Source: Methylobacterium brachythecii
GTDB lineage: Bacteria > Pseudomonadota > Alphaproteobacteria > Rhizobiales > Beijerinckiaceae
NCBI RefSeq assembly: GCF_014196345.1
Contig: NZ_JACIDN010000008.1
Span: 124,001-188,000, forward strand
DNA length: 64,000 nt
Reading direction: 5' to 3'
The notes beneath the pieces were generated by a model that saw only the letters and a list, made by a program, of their open reading frames with translations, made no database searches and was not told where the DNA came from. The position numbers and the translations under genes are program-made. This document shows positions 42,236-51,267 of the stretch, piece by piece (position 1 is the stretch's first letter; every line of letters starts with the position of its first letter).

Positions 42236-42457
42236 CGGGCGCGGCCCGGTTCCACCTGCGAACAGGCCGGATTTCACAGCCACCGGCTCCGGCAGCCTTG
42301 ACAAGACCGGACCGATTGGCCCGTCCTGCAGCCGCTTCTCGCAGCCGCCAGGCTGGCCGGATGCAGCGTCGCTCCTGCTCGTAAGCGGTATGATCGCCGG
42401 ACCCTTCCCGATCCTCACGTGCATCCCGGCCCCGAGCGGCCGGCGTGGAGCACATCC

Positions 42458-43957
42458 GTGAAGCGGACCATCGCGGCGATCCTGGCGGCCGACGTCGCCG
42501 GCTTCTCGCGTCTCGTCGCGGAGGACGAGGACGACACGCTGCGCCGCCTGCAGGACTACTCGCGGGTGTATCGCGACGAGGTCACGCGTGTCGGCGGCCG
42601 CGTCTTCAACACGGCGGGGGATGCGATCCTCGCCGAGTTTCCGAGCGCGGTCGAAGCCCTGCGCGCCGGCATCGCCATCCAGGAGCAGCTTCGCAGCGCC
42701 AACGCGGATCACCCGCCTGAGCGCCGCATCCTGTTCAGGATGGGCCTGAACATCGGCGACGTCGTCGAGACGGATCGCGGGGACATGCTCGGCGACGGCG
42801 TCAACATCGCCGCGCGGCTCGAAGGCCTCGCCGAGCCCGGCGGCATCTGCCTGTCGCGCTCCGTCCACGAGGCGATCGCGGCACGGGTTGCCGTCGCCTT
42901 TCGCGACATCGGCCCCCAGACCCTCAAGAACATCCCGCGCCCGATCCACGCCTTCCGCGTCGTGCTGCCCTGGGACGGCCCGGGCGAGACGGAGAAGGCC
43001 CGGCGGCGTTGGCCGCGCCTCGTCGCCGTCGCCGCGGCGATCCTGCTGCTCCTGGCCGGCGGCGTTGCCCTGGCGGTCAAAGGCGACCTGTTCAGCAAGG
43101 CGGAAAGCACGGCCGAGGCGGAGCCGCTGTCGCCGGTCGCGGCGCGCGAAGCCCTGGAACGGGCAGATCTCCTCTCCGTCGCCGTGGTCCAGCCGCAGCG
43201 TGCCTGCTTCAAGGAACAGGTCTGGCTGTCCGGCACCGTCGTGCCGCGAAACGAGGTCGAGGTCGGCCCCGACGAGGATGGCCTGCGGATCCTGCGCGTG
43301 CTCGCCAAGCCGCTGGACAAGGTCGCGCAGGGCCAGGTCCTCGCCGAGCTCGCGCGCCCGGACCAGCCGGGCCAGGTCGCCGCGACGCTCCGCGCGCCCG
43401 TCGCCGGCTCGGTCGGCCAGAGCCAGGCCCATGTCGGCGCGCTCACCGGGCGAGCCCAGACCCTGTTCAAGATCGTGCCGCAGGGCACCTTCGAACTCTC
43501 CGCCGAGGTGCCCGTCAAAAGCCTTGGGATGCTCGCGGCAGGTCAGAGCGTCTCGGTAAGCCCGCTCGGATTGCCAGAGGTCGCCGGCCGTGTGCGCAGC
43601 GTCTCGACCGACATTGATGGCGCCACGCAACTCGGACGCGCCCGCGTGTCCCTGGTCGGCAATGCCGACCTTCGGCAGGGACAGTTCGCGCGCGGTGTGG
43701 CAACGGTCGGCGAACGGTGCGGCATCGGCCTGCCGGAATCTGCGATCCTGCGCAGCGCCGAGGGCAGCGTCGTTTTCGTGAGCAATCGCGGCCACGTCGA
43801 AGGACGCCTCGTCACGACGGGCCTCAGCTCGCACGATGCCGTCGAGATCCGCAGCGGGCTCGACGGCGACGAGGCGGTTCTCCTGCGCGCCGGCCCGTTC
43901 GTCAGGGAAGGCGATCTGGTCAACGCCCTGCCGGCTTCCGAACGAGCGTCGAACTGA
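42458..43957 (+). CDS. Class III nucleotide cyclase fused to a periplasmic membrane-fusion-protein-like region
   Basis: A 499-residue hybrid. Residues 1-170 are a class III adenylate/guanylate cyclase domain: metal Asp12 in AADVAGFSRL and Asp55 in NTAGDAILAEF, with transition-state Asn116 and Arg120 in GDGVNIAARLEG, so it looks catalytically intact. A transmembrane helix spans about 188-207 (LVAVAAAILLLLAGGVALAV). The remainder resembles RND/HlyD membrane fusion proteins: a GTVVPRNEVEVGPDEDG strand, a lipoyl-like AT-LRAPVAGSVG half, a beta-barrel (FELSAEVPVKSLGMLAAGQS) and a membrane-proximal domain ending VREGDLVNAL. No pump or TolC gene adjoins it; fabA follows. I chose the GTG at 42458, with TGGAG upstream, because it gives the usual cyclase N-terminus. 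Signal sensing by the periplasmic part is inference. Confidence 0.85.
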   Translation: MKRTIAAILAADVAGFSRLVAEDEDDTLRRLQDYSRVYRDEVTRVGGRVFNTAGDAILAEFPSAVEALRAGIAIQEQLRSANADHPPERRILFRMGLNIGDVVETDRGDMLGDGVNIAARLEGLAEPGGICLSRSVHEAIAARVAVAFRDIGPQTLKNIPRPIHAFRVVLPWDGPGETEKARRRWPRLVAVAAAILLLLAGGVALAVKGDLFSKAESTAEAEPLSPVAAREALERADLLSVAVVQPQRACFKEQVWLSGTVVPRNEVEVGPDEDGLRILRVLAKPLDKVAQGQVLAELARPDQPGQVAATLRAPVAGSVGQSQAHVGALTGRAQTLFKIVPQGTFELSAEVPVKSLGMLAAGQSVSVSPLGLPEVAGRVRSVSTDIDGATQLGRARVSLVGNADLRQGQFARGVATVGERCGIGLPESAILRSAEGSVVFVSNRGHVEGRLVTTGLSSHDAVEIRSGLDGDEAVLLRAGPFVREGDLVNALPASERASN

Positions 43958-44175
43958 TCGGCGGCTTTCCGTTCGGGCGACGGGCTGCCGGTATCGCGAT
44001 CCCCGGGCGCTGGAAGCGGAAGGACGGCGCCCGGAGCCGGTGCGACTCGTCTCCGCACGCGGCTTTGAGGCGCTTCGGCGCTGTGTTAACGAGACGCCGA
44101 TTTTAACCCGAGGCGATCCCGCATGGGGCTCGATCGGGTCGGACGACCCTCGACACAGGACACGAAATTCAGCCG

Positions 44176-44742
44176 ATGCCGCCTGACGCGCCTACCGCCT
44201 CGGATCACGACAGCTCTTCCGCCGAGGGAGCAAACACGCCGGTGCGCGCATCGAGCTATTCCTACGAAGAGTTGCTGGCCTGCGGCCGTGGCGAACTCTT
44301 CGGTGCAGGCAACGCCCAGCTGCCGATGCCGCCTATGCTAATGTTCGACCGCATCACCTCGATCGGCAAGGAAGGCGGTCTCCACGGCAAAGGCCATGTC
44401 CTCGCCGAGTTCGACATCCGGCCTGACCTCTGGTTCTTCCCCTGCCATTTCAAGGGCGACCCTGTCATGCCGGGCTGCCTCGGACTCGATGCGCTCTGGC
44501 AGCTCGTCGGCTTCCATCTCGGCTGGCTCGGCGCTCCGGGACGCGGCCGGGCTCTCGGCGTCGGCGAGGTGAAGTTCTCCGATCAGGTGCTGCCCACCGT
44601 GAAGCAGGTCGTTTACGGCATCGACATCAAGCGGGTTCGCACCGGAAAGCTCGTGCTCGGCATCGCCGACGGCTGGCTCGAAGCCGACGGACGGCGTATC
44701 TATGAGGCGAAGGATCTGCGCGTCGCCCTGTTCCAGGCTTGA
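44176..44742 (+). CDS. fabA: 3-hydroxydecanoyl-ACP dehydratase/isomerase
   Basis: A 188-residue hot-dog enzyme that dehydrates 3-hydroxydecanoyl-ACP and isomerises trans-2 to cis-3-decenoyl-ACP, the branch point for anaerobic unsaturated fatty acid synthesis. The active site lies in FFPCHFKGDPVMPGCLGLDA, with catalytic His91 and Asp105. SYSYEELLACGRGELFG is the family start after a short extra N-terminal segment. It is followed by fabB after 106 bp, a standard fabAB pair. Confidence 0.96.
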   Translation: MPPDAPTASDHDSSSAEGANTPVRASSYSYEELLACGRGELFGAGNAQLPMPPMLMFDRITSIGKEGGLHGKGHVLAEFDIRPDLWFFPCHFKGDPVMPGCLGLDALWQLVGFHLGWLGAPGRGRALGVGEVKFSDQVLPTVKQVVYGIDIKRVRTGKLVLGIADGWLEADGRRIYEAKDLRVALFQA

Positions 44743-44848
44743 GCGGCTGAGCCGTATCGAGATCCTGCTGTTGAGATTGGACGCGCATCATCCTAGGTGA
44801 CGTCACGCGGCGCGGTTCGGGGCGTCGCGGCGGAGAAGCCAGGCCATC

Positions 44849-46075
44849 ATGCGGCGCGTCGTGATCACCGGGATGGGCATCGTCTCGTCCATCGGCAACA
44901 ACACCCAGGAGGTCTTGGCCTCCCTGCGCGAGGCGCGCTCCGGCATCGACCGCGACGCCTCGTACGCCGAACACGGATTCCGCAGCCAGGTCTCGGGTGC
45001 CCCTGACCTCGACGTCGAGTCCGCCGTCGATCGCCGCGCCATGCGCTTCCATGGCGGCGGCACCGCCTGGAACCACGTCGCCATGGATCAGGCGATCCGC
45101 GACGCCGGGCTTGAGGCGAACGACGTTTCGAACGACCGCACCGGCATCATCATGGGCTCGGGTGGCCCCTCGACGCGCACCATCGTCGAATCCGCCGCCA
45201 TCGCGCGTGAAAAGGGTCCGAAGCGCGTCGGTCCCTTCGCCGTGCCGAAGGCGATGTCTTCGACCGCGTCGGCGACGCTCGCGACCTGGTTCAAGATCCG
45301 CGGCGTGAACTATTCGATCTCCTCGGCCTGCGCGACCTCGAACCACTGCATCGGCAACGCCGCCGAGATCATCCAGGCCGGACGTCAGGACGTGATCTTT
45401 GCGGGCGGCTGCGAGGATCTCGACTGGACCCTTTCGGTGCTGTTCGACGCGATGGGCGCGATGTCCTCCAAGTACAACGATACTCCGTCTCGCGCCTCGC
45501 GCGCCTATGACGCCAACCGCGACGGCTTCGTCATCGCCGGGGGTGCCGGCGTTCTGGTCCTGGAAGAGCTGGAGCACGCCAAGGCCCGTGGCGCCCGCAT
45601 CTACGGCGAAGTCGCCGGCTACGGCGCCACCTCGGACGGGCACGACATGGTCGCTCCTTCGGGCGAAGGCGCAGTGCGCTGCATGCGCCAGTCGCTGGAG
45701 GGCCTGAAGGGCGTCAAGATCGACTACATCAACCCGCACGCCACCTCGACGCCCGTCGGCGACGACAAGGAGATCGAGGCGATCCGCGAGGTGTTCGGCC
45801 GCGGTGACGCCTGCCCGCCAATCTCGGCGACGAAGTCGCTCACCGGCCACTCGCTCGGCGCGACCGGCGTGCAGGAAGCGATCTACTCGCTCCTGATGAT
45901 GAACAACGGCTTCATCTGCGAGAGCGCGCATATCGACGAGATCGACCCGGCCTTCGCCGACATGCCGATCCTGCGCGAGCGGCGCGACGGGGCGAAGCTC
46001 GGGCACGTCATGTCGAACTCGTTCGGCTTCGGCGGCACCAACGCGACGCTGGTCCTCAAGAACGTCGACGCCTGA
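44849..46075 (+). CDS. fabB: 3-oxoacyl-ACP synthase I
   Basis: Condensing enzyme (408 residues) that elongates unsaturated acyl-ACPs. The catalytic Cys161 lies in SISSACATSNHCIG, and His297 in NPHATSTPVGD. Lys329 and His334 lie in KSLTGHSLGATG, completing the Cys-His-His set. Pairing with fabA favours FabB over FabF. An inverted repeat follows 58 bp after the stop. Confidence 0.96.
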   Translation: MRRVVITGMGIVSSIGNNTQEVLASLREARSGIDRDASYAEHGFRSQVSGAPDLDVESAVDRRAMRFHGGGTAWNHVAMDQAIRDAGLEANDVSNDRTGIIMGSGGPSTRTIVESAAIAREKGPKRVGPFAVPKAMSSTASATLATWFKIRGVNYSISSACATSNHCIGNAAEIIQAGRQDVIFAGGCEDLDWTLSVLFDAMGAMSSKYNDTPSRASRAYDANRDGFVIAGGAGVLVLEELEHAKARGARIYGEVAGYGATSDGHDMVAPSGEGAVRCMRQSLEGLKGVKIDYINPHATSTPVGDDKEIEAIREVFGRGDACPPISATKSLTGHSLGATGVQEAIYSLLMMNNGFICESAHIDEIDPAFADMPILRERRDGAKLGHVMSNSFGFGGTNATLVLKNVDA

Positions 46076-46132
46076 ACGGCCAAGCTAAGGCCCGGTCAAA
46101 GACGGCAGAGCAGCGGTCCGAGCAAGCTTTGC

Positions 46133-46164
46133 CGCAACTGCAAAAGCATAGCTTCGCAGTTGCG
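46133..46164. repeat. 9-bp inverted repeat after fabB
   Basis: CGCAACTGC (46133-46141) and GCAGTTGCG (46156-46164) are perfect inverted copies around a 14-nt loop, but no T run follows. It may be an mRNA 3' end hairpin or an operator for the small gene at 46278. Confidence 0.5.
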
Positions 46165-46277
46165 AACGTTGCGGCCAAGCTAGATCCAGAGCAGCCCGAA
46201 CTCTTGGTTTGACCTCAGGTTGGGAACCAGACGATCCAAAAGGCGTTTGTCATTCGATCCGCAGGACAGATGCTGCC

Positions 46278-46394
46278 ATGCTCGTAATGACCATCATTGT
46301 TCTGGGAGGTTTGGCGCTCACGGCAGGCGTTGCGGCTTTCGCGAAGCAGAGCCTCATCGAGGATGCCCGGTCGGCCACGAAGGGCTATTTCTGA
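46278..46394 (+). CDS. 38-residue single-helix membrane peptide
   Basis: Open frame MLVMTIIVLGGLALTAGVAA followed by FAKQSLIEDARSATKGYF: a transmembrane helix and a charged tail. AGGACA lies about 11 bp before the ATG. A strong Rho-independent terminator begins 34 bp after the stop, which supports transcription of this stretch as a unit separate from fabI. Function unknown. Confidence 0.5.
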   Translation: MLVMTIIVLGGLALTAGVAAFAKQSLIEDARSATKGYF

Positions 46395-46427
46395 CGCCTC
46401 GCAACATTTCATCGCCCAGTCTTTCTG

Positions 46428-46467
46428 AGCCCCGTTTTCGGCCAACGTCGAAACGGGGCTTTCGTTT
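46428..46467 (+). terminator. Strong Rho-independent terminator upstream of fabI
   Basis: Perfect 10-bp stem AGCCCCGTTT (46428-46437) with AAACGGGGCT (46451-46460), followed by TTCGTTT. It separates the fabAB/small-peptide unit from fabI. Confidence 0.85.
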
Positions 46468-46590
46468 GTCGGCGAGCCTGTTTGCGCCCTCTTGCGTGGA
46501 CAGGGCCGCCGCTCGCACGCTAAGCGTCCCCTTCGAGACCGGGGCTCCGAGACCCGGCGCGGGTTTATCGGTCGGGCGAGGCGGCGCTGC

Positions 46591-47421
46591 ATGACGGGTC
46601 TGATGACGGGTAAGCGCGGCCTCATCATGGGCGTCGCGAACAACCATTCCATCGCCTGGGGCATCGCCCAGGCTCTGCATGTCCAAGGGGCCGAACTCGC
46701 CTTCACCTACCAGGGCGATGCTCTCGGCAAACGGGTCGCTCCGCTTGCCGCCTCGATCGGCTCGGATCTGGTGCTGCCCTGCGACGTCGAGGACCTCGCT
46801 TCGGTCGATGCCACCTTCGCAGCCCTGGACGAACGCTTCGACGGCCGGCTCGACTTCGTGGTTCACGCCATCGGCTTCTCCGACAAGGCGCAGCTCAAGG
46901 GTCGCTACGTCGACGTCACCACGCGAGACAACTTCGCGCGCACGATGACGATCTCGTGCTTCTCCTTCACCGAGATCGCCCAGCGCGCCGCCAAGCGCAT
47001 GCCGGAGGGCGGTTCGCTCCTGACGCTAACCTATGGCGGCTCGACCCGCGTCATGCCGAACTACAACGTCATGGGCGTCGCCAAGGCGGCGCTCGAGGCC
47101 TCCGTGCGCTACCTTGCCATGGATCTCGGGCCGGACCGTATCCGCGTGAACGCCCTCTCCGCCGGCCCGATGCGGACGCTGGCAGGTGCCGGCATCGCCG
47201 ACGCCCGGCTGATGTTCAACCACCAGAAGGCCCACGCCCCCCTGCGTCGCACGGTGACGCTCGACGACATCGGCGGCTCGGCGCTCTACCTGCTCTCGGA
47301 CCTGTCGAGCGGGGTGACCGGCGAGGTGCACTTCGTCGATTCCGGCTACAACATCATCTCGATGCCGAGGCCCGACGTGCTTCAGGCGCAGGACGAGGCC
47401 GGGGTCGTTGGCGACGCGTAG
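46591..47421 (+). CDS. fabI: Enoyl-ACP reductase (NADH)
   Basis: A 276-residue SDR-type reductase that completes each fatty acid elongation cycle. It has the atypical FabI glycine region GVANNHSIAWGIA and a catalytic Tyr158-x6-Lys165 pair in NYNVMGVAKAAL, with Tyr148 in LTYGGSTRV. The substrate loop AGPMRTLAGAGI follows. The start at 46591 gives MTGLMTGKRGLIMGVANN; an ATG four codons later is possible. It lies downstream of fabAB but is cut off from them by a strong terminator, so it probably has its own promoter. Confidence 0.95.
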   Translation: MTGLMTGKRGLIMGVANNHSIAWGIAQALHVQGAELAFTYQGDALGKRVAPLAASIGSDLVLPCDVEDLASVDATFAALDERFDGRLDFVVHAIGFSDKAQLKGRYVDVTTRDNFARTMTISCFSFTEIAQRAAKRMPEGGSLLTLTYGGSTRVMPNYNVMGVAKAALEASVRYLAMDLGPDRIRVNALSAGPMRTLAGAGIADARLMFNHQKAHAPLRRTVTLDDIGGSALYLLSDLSSGVTGEVHFVDSGYNIISMPRPDVLQAQDEAGVVGDA

Positions 47422-47433
47422 CGCGCCGGACGC

Positions 47434-48033
47434 TCAGCGATTGTCTTCGCTCTCGTAACTTTCGAGGGTCGCCGTCCTCTGCGCGATGATGCCGGCGCGG
47501 CAAACCGGGTAGGACAGGACCTGTCCCTCGGGGCCGAACGAGCCGGACGCGTAGAAGGTGCAGCTCGTATCCTTGAAGCGGATCCATGCCCGCTGCTCTT
47601 CGAGCAGATCCTGCAGCTTGGTTTCGCGGTCGAGTGCATAGACGCGCTTCCAAGCCGCATTCAGCCGCACGTCCTCACGCGCGATGAGAGCGCCTCCGCA
47701 GGCCCCGAACGCCATGTTGGTCCCGTCGGATTGGTCGACGCAACGCCGGTACTCGGCATCCCCGTCATAATTCCACTCGGCCACCTTGGGTGCCGCCACG
47801 TGGACGACGCCCTTTTCGACGGGGATACGAACGGTCTGGACACGCTTCGGTGCGCCGAGGGCACTCGGCGCCGGCCCGACGATTTCGGGGGTCGCGGTCC
47901 CGGCTTCGGCGCTCCTGGCGGGCACGCTCGACAGATAGGCGCCGATCATGATGCCGAAGGCGAGCGCCAGAAGGGCTGCCGGGTGGGCCCTGGCGCCGCC
48001 CCGGCCGGCCGGGATGTCGTCGATCCGCTGCAT
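47434..48033 (-). CDS. LprI-like (DUF1311) exported protein
   Basis: A 199-residue protein with a hydrophobic signal or anchor near residues 18-36 (LLALAFGIMIGAYLS). The C-terminal half has the DUF1311/LprI pattern: YRRCVDQSDGTNMAFGACGG, LNAAWKRVYAL, LLEEQRAWIRFKDTSCTFYA, YPVCRAGIIAQRTATLESY. LprI-type domains include lysozyme inhibitors; the role here is unproved. GGGGAGA lies before the ATG. It is convergent with fabI, 12 bp apart. Confidence 0.8.
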   Translation of the reverse strand: MQRIDDIPAGRGGARAHPAALLALAFGIMIGAYLSSVPARSAEAGTATPEIVGPAPSALGAPKRVQTVRIPVEKGVVHVAAPKVAEWNYDGDAEYRRCVDQSDGTNMAFGACGGALIAREDVRLNAAWKRVYALDRETKLQDLLEEQRAWIRFKDTSCTFYASGSFGPEGQVLSYPVCRAGIIAQRTATLESYESEDNR

Positions 48034-48191
48034 TGTGGTCTCCCCATCGCAATGCGCCCTGCGGCGCGGCGTCTGATGATGAGGTTGTCGCCTGCCATAC
48101 GCTCGGAGGCGACGAGCAAGTTCGGCCTGTTTCGGCCAATCGCGAGTCCGGTCGCCGCCTTCTGTGCGGATTTGTGCGGAAGACGGCCGGC

Positions 48192-49481
48192 TCAGTTGTA
48201 CTCGTAGGCGCGCTCGCCGTGCGACGCGATGTCGAGGCCCTCGTATTCGGCCTCGGCATCCACGCGCACCGGCGTGACCAGGCCGATCAGCTTGGTCAGG
48301 CCGTAGGTCACGGCGCCCGACCAGACGAGCGTCACGGCGATCGCGAGCAACTGGACGCCAAACTGACGCACGGCGCTGCCGGTCTCGCCGAAGCCGATGC
48401 CGCCGAGAGCCGGCAGCGCGAAGACCGCGAGCAGCAGCGAGCCGAGCATGCCGCCGACGCCGTGCACGGCGAAGACGTCGAGGGAATCGTCGATCTGCAG
48501 ACGCTGCTTCACGTAGAGCGTCGCGTAGAAGCAGACGATGCCGCCGGCGAAGCCGATCATCAGCCCGGCGCCCGGAGCCACCATGCCGGCGGCCGGCGTG
48601 ATGGTGGCGAGCCCGGCCACGGCGCCGGTGACGATGCCGATCGAGGTCGGCTTGCGGATCTTGATCCATTCGGCCGCCGTCCAGGCGATGGCGCCGGCCG
48701 CCGCCGAGAGATGCGTCGCGATGATCGCGTTGGCGGCGCTGGCATCGGACGCCAGCGCGCTGCCGCCATTGAAGCCGAACCAGCCGACCCAGAGCATCCC
48801 GGCGCCGGCCATGGTCATGCCCGGGCTGTGCGGCGGCGTCATCTGCGCCGGGAAGCCGCGGCGCCGGCCGATCATCACGGCGAGAACCAGGGCCGCGATG
48901 CCGGCTGTGGTGTGCACGACGATGCCGCCGGCGAAATCGAGCACACCGAGGCCGAACATCCAGCCGCCGCCCCAGATCCAGTGCGCCACCGGCACGTAGA
49001 CCAGCATCAGCCAGAAGGCGGAGAACAGCACGACGAAGGGGAACGTCACCCGCTCGGGGAAGGCGCCGATGATGAGTGCCGGCGTGATCACCGCGAACGT
49101 CATCTGGTACAGCGCGAAGGCGCTCTCGGGCAGCAGCGTGGGTGCGCGCACCGCGTCGAGCCCCGCCAGGAACGCCTTGCCGAGGCCCCCGATCACGGGA
49201 GCATTGCCGTCGAAGACGAGGCTGTAGCCGCAGATCGCCCAGAGAACCGAGGCCACGCAGCAGATCGCGAAGCACTGCATCAGCACCGAGAGCACGTTCC
49301 GCGCATGCACGAGGCCGCCGTAGAACAAGGCGAGGCCGGGCAGCGTCATGAACAGCACGAGCGCCGAGGCGGTGAGAATCCAGGCGGTATGTCCGGGATC
49401 AGTTGCCGTCGCCGCGAAGGCGGGCGTGACCAGCAACGCCAGGGTGAGACCGGCGGAGCCGCACAGAGCGAGACAGCGCAT
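48192..49481 (-). CDS. amt: Ammonium transporter Amt
   Basis: A 429-residue ammonium channel with a signal peptide and 11 membrane helices. Signatures are DFAGGIVVHTTAGIAALVLA (with a pore His nearby), GWFGFNGGSAL, and DDSLDVFAVHGVGGMLGSLL with the second pore His. The ATG at 49481 gives a clean signal (RCLALCGSAGLTLALLVTPA); an earlier TTG would add low-quality residues. No glnK gene adjoins it, unlike in many bacteria. Confidence 0.93.
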   Translation of the reverse strand: MRCLALCGSAGLTLALLVTPAFAATATDPGHTAWILTASALVLFMTLPGLALFYGGLVHARNVLSVLMQCFAICCVASVLWAICGYSLVFDGNAPVIGGLGKAFLAGLDAVRAPTLLPESAFALYQMTFAVITPALIIGAFPERVTFPFVVLFSAFWLMLVYVPVAHWIWGGGWMFGLGVLDFAGGIVVHTTAGIAALVLAVMIGRRRGFPAQMTPPHSPGMTMAGAGMLWVGWFGFNGGSALASDASAANAIIATHLSAAAGAIAWTAAEWIKIRKPTSIGIVTGAVAGLATITPAAGMVAPGAGLMIGFAGGIVCFYATLYVKQRLQIDDSLDVFAVHGVGGMLGSLLLAVFALPALGGIGFGETGSAVRQFGVQLLAIAVTLVWSGAVTYGLTKLIGLVTPVRVDAEAEYEGLDIASHGERAYEYN

Positions 49482-49571
49482 CGCGGAAACTTTCGAAACG
49501 GCCAAGATCGATCGACTGCTCAATACGCAGTCATTCCGCCGATTCAAGTGACGTTTCTGCCTAATTTGTGG

Positions 49572-50630
49572 TCAGTTCGCCTGAAACGTCGCCGGCCGGT
49601 CGCGGATCAGGGCGACCACGTCCTCCCAGCGGGAGACGAAAGCGGCGACGCAGGCCGGATCGAAATGCGTGCCGGCCTGCTCCTCGAGATGCTCGCGCGC
49701 CTTCTCTGGCGTCCAGGCCGGCTTGTAGACCCGAGCCGAGATCAGCGCGTCGAACACGTCGGCCACGGCGACGATGCGGCCGGGAAGCGGAATCTCGTCG
49801 CCCTTGAGCCCCTGCGGATAGCCTTTGCCGTCCCAACGCTCATGATGCGTCAGGGCGATCTCCGAGGCGAGCTGGAGCAGGCGCGACGGGCTGTCGTGCA
49901 ACATGCGGTAGCCGCGAAGCGCGTGCTGCTTCATCTCCTCGCGCTCGGCATCGGTCAGCGGGCCTGGCTTCAGCAGGATGCCGTCGGGAATGCCGATCTT
50001 GCCGATGTCGTGCATCGTGGAGGCGAGCGCGATGTCGTTGGCTTCGGTCTCCGACAGTCCCAGCCCCTCGGCGACCGCGATGGTGCAGCCGGCAACGCGC
50101 GTCAGGTGATCGCCAGCCTGGTCATCGCGGAACTCAGCGGCCAGCATCAGGCGGCGCACGATCTCGCGCTCGCGGGCGGAGACTTCCGCGACGGCGCGCT
50201 CGACCTGCTCGTTCATGACCAGCGCCTGCCGGTCGCGGTCCCGTCGGGCGGCGGCGAGTTCGATGAGGGTCCTCAGGCGGATCTGGAGATCGAGGGTGTC
50301 GATCGGCTTCAGCATCACATCCGTCGCCCCAGCTTGGAGCGCGGCGCGCCGCTCGGTACGACCCTCGCCCGCGGCAACGATCAGAATGGGGGTGTGCGCC
50401 AGGACGGGGACGGCTCGCAGCGACCGGGTGAGCGCGAAGGAGTCCATCACCGCATCGTGCTCGATCACGATCACGTCGGGCGGCTGCGCGGAAAGGTCGG
50501 CGAGCGCGGCATGGGCGGTCTCGATGACCCGCGTCGTGCAATCGAAGGCGCGAAGCGCGAGGACGAGCTGGATCGGGGTCTTGGCCGCAACGACCGCCAC
50601 GAGGGCGTTGCCACTCTTCGCACTCAGCAT
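49572..50630 (-). CDS. HD-GYP domain response regulator (RpfG-like)
   Basis: A 352-residue regulator. Residues 5-125 are a receiver domain in which the usual phospho-Asp region reads VIVIEHDAVMDSF; Glu57 seems to occupy the acceptor place, while Lys108 (MLKPID) is kept. The HD-GYP domain has HDIGKIGIPD (His207-Asp208), THHERWDGKGYPQGLKGDEI with the GYP triplet, and ADVFDALISARVYK, so c-di-GMP phosphodiesterase activity is expected. I chose the ATG at 50630 with GGGA upstream; an ATG at 50678 is possible. Regulation may not depend on phosphorylation. Confidence 0.88.
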   Translation of the reverse strand: MLSAKSGNALVAVVAAKTPIQLVLALRAFDCTTRVIETAHAALADLSAQPPDVIVIEHDAVMDSFALTRSLRAVPVLAHTPILIVAAGEGRTERRAALQAGATDVMLKPIDTLDLQIRLRTLIELAAARRDRDRQALVMNEQVERAVAEVSAREREIVRRLMLAAEFRDDQAGDHLTRVAGCTIAVAEGLGLSETEANDIALASTMHDIGKIGIPDGILLKPGPLTDAEREEMKQHALRGYRMLHDSPSRLLQLASEIALTHHERWDGKGYPQGLKGDEIPLPGRIVAVADVFDALISARVYKPAWTPEKAREHLEEQAGTHFDPACVAAFVSRWEDVVALIRDRPATFQAN

Positions 50631-50778
50631 ATCCGAGTTCCCGTCGGCCGATACCTGCCGAGCCAATGCCCCCCGCATCGCAACGACTGGCGAAATCTAG
50701 CCGAGAGCCGTTAACCGTGATTGAAGCCGCGGCGATCGGAACCTCCGCGGTGCGGGCGAGGTCAGCCTCGCGCGATGG

Positions 50779-51267
50779 TCAGCGGCGCCCGCTCGAGCCA
50801 AAACCTCCGCCGCCCCGCGCGCCCTCGTCGCCGGGCCGAGCCTCTTCGACGATCTCGAATTCCGGCTGCGCCACCCGCACCACGACGAGTTGGGCGATCC
50901 GGTCCCCGGGCTCGATCACGATGTTGGCCGGCCGCCGACCAGGCGCGGCGGCGGGGTTGCGGTTCCAGACCGAGATCAGCAGCGGCCCCTCGTAATCGGC
51001 ATCGATCACACCGGTGCCGTTGCCGAGTACGAGTCCCTCACGATGGCCGAGGCCGGAGCGCGGCAGAACGAACCCGCACCAGTTGGGATCACGGATCATC
51101 ACCGAGATGCCCGAGGGGATCAGCACGGCCGGCACCTGCGGCTCCAACAGGAGCGGCGCGTCGTGGCAGGCGAACAGATCGAGGCCGGCGGAGTGGACCG
51201 AGCCACGGCGCGGGAAGCCCCAGGCCGTGACACGCGGATCGAGCACACGGACGGCGATCCGCATCAT
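50779..51267 (-). CDS. dut: dUTP diphosphatase-like protein
   Basis: A 162-residue dUTPase: hydrolyses dUTP to dUMP, preventing uracil in DNA. The five motifs are recognisable: HSAGLDLFAC (1), PRSGLGHREGL (2), GVIDADYEG (3, with the uracil-pocket residues), RIAQLVV (4) and RGGGGFGSSG (5). The N-terminus could start at the first or second of two adjacent ATGs. It is divergent from the cupin gene. Confidence 0.88.
   Translation of the reverse strand: MMRIAVRVLDPRVTAWGFPRRGSVHSAGLDLFACHDAPLLLEPQVPAVLIPSGISVMIRDPNWCGFVLPRSGLGHREGLVLGNGTGVIDADYEGPLLISVWNRNPAAAPGRRPANIVIEPGDRIAQLVVVRVAQPEFEIVEEARPGDEGARGGGGFGSSGRR

Noticed and set aside
48033..50714. An 893-codon plus-strand open frame opposite amt and the HD-GYP gene
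   Set aside because: It crosses two real minus-strand genes and their intergenic gap. Its composition (His, Arg, Asp, Gln) is typical of a shadow frame.
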